Shown: positions 6,183 through 14,174 of the stretch, piece after piece | Numbering within the stretch: position 1 is the stretch's first letter | Layout of the letters: each line of letters starts with the position of its first letter | From: GCA-2686265 sp036010965 | GTDB lineage: Bacteria > Planctomycetota > UBA1135 > GCA-002686595 | Reading direction: 5' to 3' | Length of the DNA: 14,802 bases | NCBI GenBank assembly: GCA_036010965.1 | Contig: DASCMO010000141.1 | Coordinates: 1 to 14,802, forward strand | Program-made: the position numbers and the translations under genes | The notes under the pieces: model-generated | Databases searched by the model: none | What the model was told of the DNA's origin: nothing | Seen by the model: only the letters and a program-made list of their open reading frames with translations

Positions 6183-7529
6183 ATGATCCGATTCCTCATC
6201 GCGGTCGCCCGCGCGGCGCTGGCGCTCCTCGCCCTCGCCTCGCCAGCTCTCGCCCAGTCGGTGTCACGTCCGCCCAACGTGCTCCTGATCCTCTCCGACG
6301 ATCAGGGAGCCGTGGACCTGGGAGTCTGGGGATGCGAGGACGTCGCCACGCCGCACCTCGACCGGCTGGCATCCGAGGGCGTGCGCTTCACTCAGCTCTA
6401 CGCTGGCGCGCCGGTCTGTTCGCCCTCGCGGGCGGCCTTGCTCACCGGGCGCGTGCCCCAGCGCTGCGGCGTGCCCGGCAACGTCGGCCGCGGCGCGCCG
6501 GGGCTGCCCGCGAGCGAGATCACCCTGGCGGAGATGCTGGGCGGCGCGGGCTACGCCACGGGCCTGGTGGGCAAGTGGCACCTGGGTCACGGCGGCGGAC
6601 GCGGTCCTCTGGACCAGGGCTTCCAGTCCTTCTTCGGCCACAAGGGCGGCTGCATCGACAACTGGAGCCACTTCTTCTACTGGAGCGGCCCCAATGTCCA
6701 CGACCTGTGGCGCGACGAGGAGGAGGTCTGGGAGGAGGGCGTGCACTTCGGCGACCTGATCGTGCGCGAGGCGCGCCGCTTCCTGGCCGACCATCGCGAG
6801 CACCCGTTCTTCCTCTTTGTGCCCTTCAACTCGCCGCACTATCCCCTCCAGGGCAAGCGGGACTGGCGCGAGCGCTACGCCGACCTGCCCTCACCGCGAC
6901 GACATTACGCGGCGCTGGTCTCGACCCTGGATGAGCAGGTGGGGGAGATCCTGGCGGCCCTGGACGAGTTCGGTCTGCGGCGCGAAACCCTGGTCGTCTT
7001 TCTCTCCGACCACGGCCACTCGACGGAGGTGCGCGCCCTCTCCGGCGGTGGTCACGCCGGGCCCTACCGCGGCTCGAAGTTCAGCTTGCTCGAGGGCGGC
7101 ATCCGCGTGCCAGCCATCGCGCGCCTGCCGGGCGTGGTCCCCGCGGGCGAGGTGCGCGGCCAGGTCTGCGCCGCCCTGGACCTCCTGCCCACGATCGCCG
7201 AGCTGTGCGGCGTGGCGCCGCCCGCCCAGGCCCTCGACGGCCACAGCCTGGCGGCGGTTCTGAGCTCTGCCGACGCACCCTCGCCCCACGGCGAGCTCCA
7301 CTGGCAGTTCGGCGATCAGTGGCCCGTGCGCGAGGGAGACTGGAAGCTCGTGGTGAACGGGCGCGACACCGACGGGTCGCGCCTCGAGGGCTCATGGAGC
7401 ACGCTCCTCTCGGACCTGTCGTCGGATGTCAGCGAAACAAGGAATCTGGCGCGAGAAAACACAGCGCAGGTGGAACGCCTGACGGCACTCCACCTGCGCT
7501 GGAAGCATGGTTTGGGTGAGGAACGGTGA
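6183..7529 (+). CDS. Secreted sulfatase (formylglycine-dependent arylsulfatase family)
   Basis: The 448-residue protein has a Sec signal peptide (MIRFL then a hydrophobic run to PALAQ, likely cut after Ala24) and acts in the periplasm or outside. The sulfatase core begins with NVLLILSDDQG, where Asp39 and Asp40 bind calcium. CSPSR at 79-83 is the CxPSR signature, and Cys79 must be oxidised to formylglycine by a sulfatase-modifying enzyme that is not in this window. Lys131 and His133 of GKWHLG, His219 of NSPHYP, Asp276 and His277 of LSDHGHSTE, and Lys299 of YRGSKFSLLEGG complete the expected active-site set. Members remove sulfate esters from glycans or small sulfated compounds, and the substrate cannot be read from the sequence. 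The frame is open far upstream into the transporter's antisense strand, but the signal peptide fixes the ATG at 6183. The gene is divergent from the transporter and convergent with the small basic protein. Confidence 0.93.
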   Translation: MIRFLIAVARAALALLALASPALAQSVSRPPNVLLILSDDQGAVDLGVWGCEDVATPHLDRLASEGVRFTQLYAGAPVCSPSRAALLTGRVPQRCGVPGNVGRGAPGLPASEITLAEMLGGAGYATGLVGKWHLGHGGGRGPLDQGFQSFFGHKGGCIDNWSHFFYWSGPNVHDLWRDEEEVWEEGVHFGDLIVREARRFLADHREHPFFLFVPFNSPHYPLQGKRDWRERYADLPSPRRHYAALVSTLDEQVGEILAALDEFGLRRETLVVFLSDHGHSTEVRALSGGGHAGPYRGSKFSLLEGGIRVPAIARLPGVVPAGEVRGQVCAALDLLPTIAELCGVAPPAQALDGHSLAAVLSSADAPSPHGELHWQFGDQWPVREGDWKLVVNGRDTDGSRLEGSWSTLLSDLSSDVSETRNLARENTAQVERLTALHLRWKHGLGEER

Positions 7530-7572
7530 GGCGCCTGAGTGCCTCCCGATCCTGCCCCAGGGGTGCTGGCCC

Positions 7573-7938
7573 TCAGGCTCCCTTCGGCTTGCGGCCGCGG
7601 GGCAGCTTCGCCTTCGGCGCCTTGAAACCCTGACTGCTGAGGTAGGCCACCAGGCTCTTGCGGCTGTCGGCCAGGGCGTGGCGCAGGAGGGACTCCCCTT
7701 GCTCGGCGGCGGTGGCGAGGGCGCGGTCGATGCTGCGCACCGCGGCGATGGCGGCCTTGAGGGCGGGGGAGCGCTTGAGCTCGCGCGTCGCCGCGCGACC
7801 CTTCACGCTGTCAATCTTCGCCTGCAGGTCCTTGATGAGCTGCTCGTCGGTACGGCGTTGACGTTTCTTTGCCGGCGCGGCGGCCTTCTTGCGCTTGGCT
7901 TTCTTGGTCTTCTTTTTTGTGCTCTTCTTGGCAATCAT
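7573..7938 (-). CDS. Small Lys/Arg-rich, probably nucleic-acid-binding protein
   Basis: This 121-residue, extremely basic protein has three parts. Residues 1-29 are a disordered tail dominated by Lys, Arg and Ala (KKSTKKKTKKAKRKKAAAP). Residues about 30-100 look like two or three amphipathic helices (DEQLIKDLQAKIDSVKGRAATRELKRSPALKAAIAAVRSIDRALATAAEQ). The end, LPRGRKPKGA, resembles an AT-hook (the usual core is RGRP; here it is RGRKP). That arrangement resembles histone H1-like or H-NS-tail-like nucleoid proteins, but I cannot assign a named family. Role in DNA or RNA binding is inferred from charge and the hook-like tail. It starts at an ATG at 7938, with a perfect TATAAT 15 nt upstream and no good Shine-Dalgarno sequence, so the 5' leader is very short. 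It diverges from the DNA-repair glycosylase across 149 bases and converges on the sulfatase, 43 bases away. Confidence 0.75.
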   Translation of the reverse strand: MIAKKSTKKKTKKAKRKKAAAPAKKRQRRTDEQLIKDLQAKIDSVKGRAATRELKRSPALKAAIAAVRSIDRALATAAEQGESLLRHALADSRKSLVAYLSSQGFKAPKAKLPRGRKPKGA

Positions 7939-7953
7939 GCTCTTGGCTATTCG

Positions 7954-7959
7954 ATTATA
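7954..7959 (-). promoter_or_regulatory. -10 box TATAAT of the small basic protein gene
   Basis: Minus strand CCC-TATAAT-CGAATAGCCAAGAGC-ATG: a consensus -10 hexamer ends 15 nt before the start codon. Transcription would begin about 9 nt before the ATG. The -35 region is weak (TTCTGT or TCTGTT at about 17-18 bp spacing). Confidence 0.5.
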
Positions 7960-7989
7960 GGGAGGGGGAAAGCGCGAACAGAAAAGGTG

Positions 7990-8010
7990 TATCTCCTGTA
8001 CGGAGAGATA
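7990..8010. promoter_or_regulatory. Inverted repeat, candidate operator between basic-protein gene and alkA
   Basis: TCTCC-TGTAC-GGAGA (7992-8006) is a perfect 5-bp-arm inverted repeat with a palindromic centre. It overlaps a second pairing, TATCTC (7990-7995) with GAGATA (8005-8010). It lies about 40 bp upstream of the basic-protein -10 box and about 80 bp before the alkA start. A dyad for a divergent regulator is possible. Confidence 0.3.
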
Positions 8011-8087
8011 TCAAGATTCGCGTGGCAATAGACCACCCACGCCGCTCACCTTTTATCGATCTCAAGAGTGCCGATAGGACGCTCACG

Positions 8088-8714
8088 ATGAAGCCTTCTC
8101 CGCCCCAGTTACGCGTACTCGCCCGCCGCGACCCAATGCTCGGTGCCGTCCTGAGACGGTTCCCGCCATTTCCCGGCTTTCCCGAGGGAGTGGCCCGACG
8201 CCCGCGGACCCATTTCGAGGAGCTTGCGCGGGCGATCGTCCACCAGCAACTGGCCGGGGCCGCGGCGCGCACGATCTGGGGCCGGGTGCGCGCCCTGCGC
8301 GACGGGTCGGGGGCCGTCGGACCCGAGACGATCGCTCGCCTCTCCGACGAGGCCCTGCGGGGCGCCGGGCTCTCGCGCGGCAAGCTGGCGGCCCTCCGCG
8401 ACCTGTCCGCCCGTGCGGCCGACGGCCGCTTGCGGCTGCGCTCCATCGGTCGCCGATCGGACGAGGAGGTGATCGAGCACCTCGTGCAGGTCTTCGGAAT
8501 CGGGGTCTGGACGGCCCAGATGTTCCTGCTGTTCCGTCTGGGTCGATTGGATGTGATCGCTCCCGGAGACCTGGGCCTGCAGGAGGGGCTGCGCCTGCTC
8601 GACGGCCTCGACCAGCGCCCCACGCCTGCAGAGCTCGAACGGCGCGCGGAGGTCTGGCGGCCTCTGCGGAGCGTGGCGGCCTGGGCCCTGTGGCGGCTCG
8701 TGGACGAGGGATGA
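8088..8714 (+). CDS. alkA: DNA-3-methyladenine glycosylase II (AlkA/MAG type, HhH-GPD)
   Basis: This 208-residue cytosolic base-excision repair enzyme cleaves the N-glycosidic bond of alkylated purines such as 3-methyladenine. The helix-hairpin-helix VFGIGVWTAQMFLLF is at 135-149 and DVIAPGDLGLQEG at 155-167. Asp161 matches the catalytic Asp238 of E. coli AlkA. FEELARAIVHQQLAGAAA (43-60) is the usual substrate-pocket helix. It lacks the extra N-terminal domain of E. coli AlkA (282 residues) and is like the shorter MAG-type forms. The frame is open to 7869 on the antisense of the basic-protein gene, but AGGA 8 nt before the ATG at 8088 and the family's N-terminus fix the start. It lies upstream of the thiC leader on the same strand. 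Confidence 0.92.
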   Translation: MKPSPPQLRVLARRDPMLGAVLRRFPPFPGFPEGVARRPRTHFEELARAIVHQQLAGAAARTIWGRVRALRDGSGAVGPETIARLSDEALRGAGLSRGKLAALRDLSARAADGRLRLRSIGRRSDEEVIEHLVQVFGIGVWTAQMFLLFRLGRLDVIAPGDLGLQEGLRLLDGLDQRPTPAELERRAEVWRPLRSVAAWALWRLVDEG

Positions 8715-8732
8715 GGCGCTCTGCCCGCGCCT
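8714..8732 (+). terminator. GC hairpin at the alkA stop codon (weak terminator candidate)
   Basis: AGGCGC-TCTGCCC-GCGCCT forms a perfect 6-bp stem with a 7-nt loop. It begins at the last base of the alkA stop codon. There is no T tract after it, so it may only stabilise the 3' end or act with Rho. Confidence 0.25.
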
Positions 8733-8806
8733 GGCGGAAGGCTCTGGAAAACGCTGGATCCTCATCGCGCACGGTCCATCATGCGTTGGCTTGCAGCGAA
8801 CATCGA

Positions 8807-8883
8807 GCTGGGGGCGACGCCGCCGGGCGGCGTCTGAGACGCACCCTTCGAACCTGATCCGGATCATGCCGGCGTAGGAAAGC
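8807..8883 (+). promoter_or_regulatory. TPP riboswitch (THI element) controlling thiC
   Basis: The conserved aptamer core is plain: CTGAGA (8834-8839), then CACCC, CTTCGAACCTGATCC, and GGATCATGCCGGCGTAGGAA. G8810-G8816 pairs with C8840-C8846 (P2, one G-A mismatch). ACGCCGCC and GGCGGCGT (8817-8833) form the P3 hairpin. CCGG at 8859-8862 pairs with CCGG at 8869-8872 (P4). P1 is short: GCT 8807-8809 with AGC 8881-8883. The thiC Shine-Dalgarno AGGA (8876-8879) is part of the conserved GTAGGAA and sits 5 nt before the ATG. TPP binding should therefore block translation directly, with no separate expression platform. I see no terminator hairpin or T tract between aptamer and gene. Confidence 0.95.
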
Positions 8884-8884
8884 C

Positions 8885-10609
<1,725 letters not shown>

Positions 10610-10688
10610 TCGATCTGGCCCGGTGCGGGGTGAGTCCGCGCCGGTCCGGGAGCCGCGGAGGATGCCTGCCGACGAGGTTGGCGGCGCG

Positions 10689-10694
10689 TACACT
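10689..10694 (+). promoter_or_regulatory. Candidate -10 box TACACT for the acyltransferase/synthetase gene
   Basis: TACACT ends 15 nt before the ATG at 10710. It begins the 12-mer TACACTCGGCCC, which recurs exactly at the start of the oxidoreductase gene (minus strand, 14128-14117). The gene has no visible Shine-Dalgarno sequence, fitting a short leader. TGCCGA 16 bp upstream is a poor -35. Confidence 0.35.
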
Positions 10695-10709
10695 CGGCCC
10701 TAGTCGCCC

Positions 10710-13001
10710 ATGTCCCCGCCCGATCAAGTCAGGACCCCCGAGCAATCTCCCGGCTCTCCCGGGCGGCTGCGCGCGGCGTGCGCGAGTCTCGTCAGCTTCG
10801 TGTGCCTGTCCCTGACGCGGATCCTCTACCGCATTCGCGTCGAGGGCGCGCGGCACGTCCCCGCCGAGGGCGGCGCGCTGATCATCTGCAACCACCTGAG
10901 CTACATCGATCCCCTGTTCGTGGGGGTGGCCAGCCCGCGCCGGCCGCGCTTCATGATGTTCCGGGGTTTCTTCAACTTCCCGATCATCGGCGGCTTCGCG
11001 CGTCTGATGGGGACGATCCCGGTCTCGTCCGAGGACACGACCGCCCAGAAGCGGGCCGCGATCGTGGAGGTGTCGAGGCTGCTGGCGAAGGGGGCGGTCG
11101 TGTGCATCTTCGCCGAGGGCGCGATCAGCCGCAGTGGGAACCTGATGGGCTTCGCTCGCGGGTTCGAGCGCATCGCGCGCCGGGCGCAGGTGCCGGTCAT
11201 CCCGATGGCCCTCGACGGACTGTGGGGCAGCGTATTCAGCTTCGAGGGCGGCCGGGCCCTGCGCAAGTGGCCGCGCCTTGCGCGCCGCACGGTGCGCGTG
11301 CACCTGGGGGCTGAGATGGAGAGCGACGCTCCGGCCTGGGCGGTGCGCCAGCGCATCCAACTCCTGACCGGTGAAGCGCGCGCCTGCGCCTGGAGCGGGG
11401 CCACGAGCCTTCCCGAGCTCTTCCTGCGCTCCGCGGCCCGCCACGCCCGGCGGCTCGCGGTGGTGGACACCACGGGTGCGCGCCTGACCTACCGGCAGGT
11501 CCTGCAGAAGGCCCTGGCCCTGCGCGCCGTGGTCGAGCGCCGCTTCGCCGGCGTCGAGCGCATCGGCCTCTACCTGCCCCCGGGGGCAGCCGGGGCCGTG
11601 GCGAACCTGGCGGTCTCCCTGACCGGCCGCGTGACCGTCAACCTCAACTACAGCCTCGGCCCGGACGCGCTCGCCGATCCGATCGAGCGCGCGGGTCTTG
11701 AGCACGTGATCACCTCACCGCGCTTCCTCGAGGCCCTCGGCAGCGGCTCTCCCGCCGGTGAGGAGGCGACCGTCGCACTCGAGGACCTGGCCGAGGAGGT
11801 GCGGGCGCTCGACAAGCTGTGTGCACTGGTCGGCTCCTTCCTGCCCGGCGCCTTGCTCGCTCGTCTCCTGCGGCCGGTGGACGACGTCTCGCGCCCGGCG
11901 ACGATCCTCTTCTCGAGCGGCAGCAGCGGCGCACCGAAGGGCGTCGTGCTGACCCACCGGAACCTGCTCGCCAACCTGCAGGCCCTGGTGGAGACGGTCG
12001 AGCTCGGCAAGCACGATCGGGTCCTGGGCGTGCTGCCCTTCTTCCATGTCTTCGGCTACAACGTGACCCTCTGGGCGCCGCTGTGCCGCGGCGCGCTGGC
12101 GGTCTATCACGCCCGGCCGACCGACGGTGAGGTCGTTGCGGGCCTGTGCGCCGCGGAGCAGCTCACGATCCTGCTCGCCACGCCGACGTTTTATCAGCTC
12201 TGGATGCGCCGTTTCGACCGCGACTGCCTGGCGAGCGTGAGGATGGCGATCACCGGTGCCGAGAAGCTCCAGCCGTCCGTGTCCGCGGCCTGGAGCGAGG
12301 CCTTCGGATTCGACCTCTTCGAGGGCTACGGGTGCACGGAGCTCTCGCCCGTCGTGGCGGTCAACCATCCGGACCGCGGCGAGGAGGGCAGCCGACAGCG
12401 GGGAAGCGCGGCGGGGACCGTGGGCCGGCCGCTCCCGGGCGTGGCGGTGCGGATCATTGATCGGGACTCGGGGGAGGCGCTGGCTCCCGGTCAGGAGGGT
12501 TCGGTGCTCGTCGGTGGCCCCGGAGTGATGGAGGGCTACCTCGACGATCCGGACCTCAGCGAGGAGGCCATGCGCGATGGCTGGTACGACACGGGTGACA
12601 TCGGACACCTCGATCGCGACGGTTTCCTGACCCTCACCGATCGCCGCTCGCGCTTCAGCAAGATCGCCGGGGAGATGGTCCCCCACGGGCGGGTGGAGAG
12701 CGCCCTGGAAGAGCTGGCGAGGGGCCTGCACGCCGAGGGCACGGGCGCGGCTGACGACCCGCCGCGCCTGTGCGTGACGGCTGTCAGCGACGAGCGCCGC
12801 GGCGAGCGGCTGGTCGTACTCCACACGCCCCTGGGTTTCCCTCTCGAGCGGCTCTTCGAGGGCCTCTTGGGGAGCGCCCTGCCGGTTCTCTTCCAGCCCC
12901 GGGCGGGCGACTACTTCGAGGTGGAGAGCATCCCGCAGCTGGGCAGCGGCAAGACGGACCTGGCCGGGGCGCGCTCCCTGGCCGAGTCCCTCACGGGCTG
13001 A
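10710..13001 (+). CDS. Aas-like bifunctional acyltransferase / acyl-CoA(ACP) synthetase
   Basis: In this 763-residue protein an N-terminal PlsC-type acyltransferase is fused to an AMP-forming acyl ligase. PlsC part (about 40-215): NHLSYIDP with His62 and Asp67 (HX4D), then FAEGAISRSGNLMG (134-147) and VPVIPMAL (161-168). The FAEG...SGNLM stretch resembles the FPEGRITTTGSLM of E. coli Aas more than the usual PEGTRS. Ligase part (about 232-763): ILFSSGSSGAPKG (399-411), LPFFHVFGYN, GYGCTELSPV (539-548), WYDTGDIG (625-632) and GSGKTDLAG with catalytic Lys748. E. coli Aas (719 residues) activates a fatty acid on its bound ACP and re-acylates lysophosphatidylethanolamine at the inner membrane. The same phospholipid-repair role is inferred here. 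A hydrophobic stretch at 24-40 could associate with membrane. It overlaps the oxidoreductase gene tail to tail by 11 bases. Confidence 0.9.
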   Translation: MSPPDQVRTPEQSPGSPGRLRAACASLVSFVCLSLTRILYRIRVEGARHVPAEGGALIICNHLSYIDPLFVGVASPRRPRFMMFRGFFNFPIIGGFARLMGTIPVSSEDTTAQKRAAIVEVSRLLAKGAVVCIFAEGAISRSGNLMGFARGFERIARRAQVPVIPMALDGLWGSVFSFEGGRALRKWPRLARRTVRVHLGAEMESDAPAWAVRQRIQLLTGEARACAWSGATSLPELFLRSAARHARRLAVVDTTGARLTYRQVLQKALALRAVVERRFAGVERIGLYLPPGAAGAVANLAVSLTGRVTVNLNYSLGPDALADPIERAGLEHVITSPRFLEALGSGSPAGEEATVALEDLAEEVRALDKLCALVGSFLPGALLARLLRPVDDVSRPATILFSSGSSGAPKGVVLTHRNLLANLQALVETVELGKHDRVLGVLPFFHVFGYNVTLWAPLCRGALAVYHARPTDGEVVAGLCAAEQLTILLATPTFYQLWMRRFDRDCLASVRMAITGAEKLQPSVSAAWSEAFGFDLFEGYGCTELSPVVAVNHPDRGEEGSRQRGSAAGTVGRPLPGVAVRIIDRDSGEALAPGQEGSVLVGGPGVMEGYLDDPDLSEEAMRDGWYDTGDIGHLDRDGFLTLTDRRSRFSKIAGEMVPHGRVESALEELARGLHAEGTGAADDPPRLCVTAVSDERRGERLVVLHTPLGFPLERLFEGLLGSALPVLFQPRAGDYFEVESIPQLGSGKTDLAGARSLAESLTG

Positions 13002-14115
13002 GGGCCGTGCTGGGCCGGCGCGCGGGAGCGAGGGCCGCCGAGAGGGCGGGGTCGGTCTCGCGCCCCAGCAGCAGCTCCGCTGCCAGGCGTCCGACTCCGA
13101 CAGCACTCGAGATCCCGTGGCCGCCGAGGGCTGCGACCCAGTCCAGGCCCGCCAGGTCGGGGTCGGGTCCGATCAGGAAGTCGTCGTCGGTCGCGAAGGT
13201 CCGCATCCCGCCCCAGAAGTGGGCGGCGCCCGCGTCTGCGACGCAGGCCAGCAGGCGCGCGGTCTTCTCGGCGATCTGTTCCCGCACGCCCTCGTCGGCG
13301 CACCACGCGTCGGGATCGACCTCGCTCTGGTCGCACGCGCACAAGAGCCAGCCGCCGCTCTCGGGCCGGGCGTAGAAGCCGTCGGGGTCGGACCACAGTA
13401 CGGGGCCGCCCGGGTCGATGGACTGATCGGGCTCGGTCACCAGCAGGTGGCGGCGCGTGGGCTGCAGGGCGACCCGCGAGCCCGCCTTCCGCCCGAGCTT
13501 GCCCGCCCAGCCGCCGGCGGCCAGGACGACTCGCTCGGCTTCCACGCGCTCTCCATCCTCCAGGACAACCCCCGTCACCCGTTGTCCGCGACGGGTGAGC
13601 GCACCCACGCGGGCGCCGGTCCGAACCCGCACGCCCGCTGCGCGCGCTCCGCGCACGAACCCCTCGAGCAGGGCCGCCACGTCGATCCGGCCTTCCTCGC
13701 GCAGGAGGAACGCCCTGCGGGCCGATCCGGAGAAGGCGGGCAGGAGTTCGGCCAGGCGCCGTGGGTCGAGGCGCTCGACCGCCCCGGGCGGGCGCGAGGC
13801 CAGCCAGTGCTCGAGAGACGGGGGCATGGGATCGGCCGGCACCAGGACCGTGCCGCAGGCGTCCAGCAGCGGATCGGGCGCGAAGCCGGGGGGCGGGCAG
13901 GTGAGGAAGCGCGCGCACTCCTCGGCCAGGAGTGTCGCTGCCTCCGAGGGGCTCCAGATGCGCAGGATGGCGGCGTTGCGGCCCGTGGAGTGGGCGCCGA
14001 GCTGGTCCTCAGCCTCGAGCAGCACCACGTCCGTCTCGCCGTACCGGGCCAGGGACCAGGCCGTGGCCGCGCCGGCGATCCCGCCGCCGATGATCGCGAT
14101 GCGCGTTCGCTCCAT
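12991..14115 (-). CDS. FAD-dependent D-amino-acid dehydrogenase-like oxidoreductase (DAO family)
   Basis: The 374-residue flavoprotein has the FAD Rossmann motif IAIIGGGIAGAATAWSLA at 6-23, with Glu34 ending the second strand. HSTGRNAAILR (42-52), PPPGFAPDPLL (74-84), GRIDVAALLEGFVRGAR (142-158), LQPTRRHLLV (217-226), DGFYAR (245-250) and WGGMRTF (301-307) follow the order and spacing seen in Pseudomonas D-arginine dehydrogenase (DauA). The carboxylate-binding arginines of that enzyme are kept (Arg222, Arg305), and Tyr248 matches its pocket Tyr. However, its His48, Tyr53 and guanidinium-binding Glu87 appear to be replaced by Ile, Ser and Thr. The family oxidises amino or imino acids to imines with FAD. 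A non-arginine D-amino or secondary amino acid is my inference. The frame is open to 14592, but the FAD motif fixes the ATG at 14115. There is no Shine-Dalgarno sequence; see the leaderless promoter. Confidence 0.88.
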   Translation of the reverse strand: MERTRIAIIGGGIAGAATAWSLARYGETDVVLLEAEDQLGAHSTGRNAAILRIWSPSEAATLLAEECARFLTCPPPGFAPDPLLDACGTVLVPADPMPPSLEHWLASRPPGAVERLDPRRLAELLPAFSGSARRAFLLREEGRIDVAALLEGFVRGARAAGVRVRTGARVGALTRRGQRVTGVVLEDGERVEAERVVLAAGGWAGKLGRKAGSRVALQPTRRHLLVTEPDQSIDPGGPVLWSDPDGFYARPESGGWLLCACDQSEVDPDAWCADEGVREQIAEKTARLLACVADAGAAHFWGGMRTFATDDDFLIGPDPDLAGLDWVAALGGHGISSAVGVGRLAAELLLGRETDPALSAALAPARRPSTALSP

Positions 14116-14122
14116 GGGGCCG

Positions 14123-14128
14123 AGTGTA
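14123..14128 (-). promoter_or_regulatory. -10 box TACACT, probably leaderless promoter of the oxidoreductase
   Basis: Minus strand ATTACACT-CGGCCCC-ATG: a -10-like hexamer is followed by exactly 7 nt and the start codon. Transcription would begin at or one base before the ATG. There is no Shine-Dalgarno sequence. The same arrangement occurs at the Nudix gene. Confidence 0.5.
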
Positions 14129-14146
14129 ATGCCCGAGGCGCTCGCG

Positions 14147-14166
14147 AAAAGGCGGCGTTTGCACCG
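14147..14166 (-). terminator. Probable intrinsic terminator after the Nudix gene
   Basis: Minus strand CGGTG-CAAA-CGCCG followed by CCTTTT: a 5-bp stem (one G-U pair) with a tetraloop and a short T run. It is 9 bases after the Nudix stop codon and upstream of the oxidoreductase promoter. It fits two separate transcription units. Confidence 0.45.
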
Positions 14167-14174
14167 AGCGGGAA

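Noticed and set aside
7528..7578. Possible bidirectional terminator between sulfatase and basic-protein genes (GCCTGAG 7533-7539 with CTCAGGC 7572-7578; GAGGC with GCCTC)
   Set aside because: The arms are far apart or short, there is no T run on either strand, and the right arm is inside the basic-protein stop region.
7968..7977. AAAGCGCGA, resembling the E. coli Ada box AAAGCGCA, upstream of alkA
   Set aside because: Seven of eight bases match, but it lies about 110 bases before the alkA ATG, no ada gene is present, and a match this short in such sequence is likely to be chance.
10610..10688. Terminator after thiC (CCCG-GTG-CGGG at 10619-10629)
   Set aside because: A 4-bp stem without a T tract is not enough to call.
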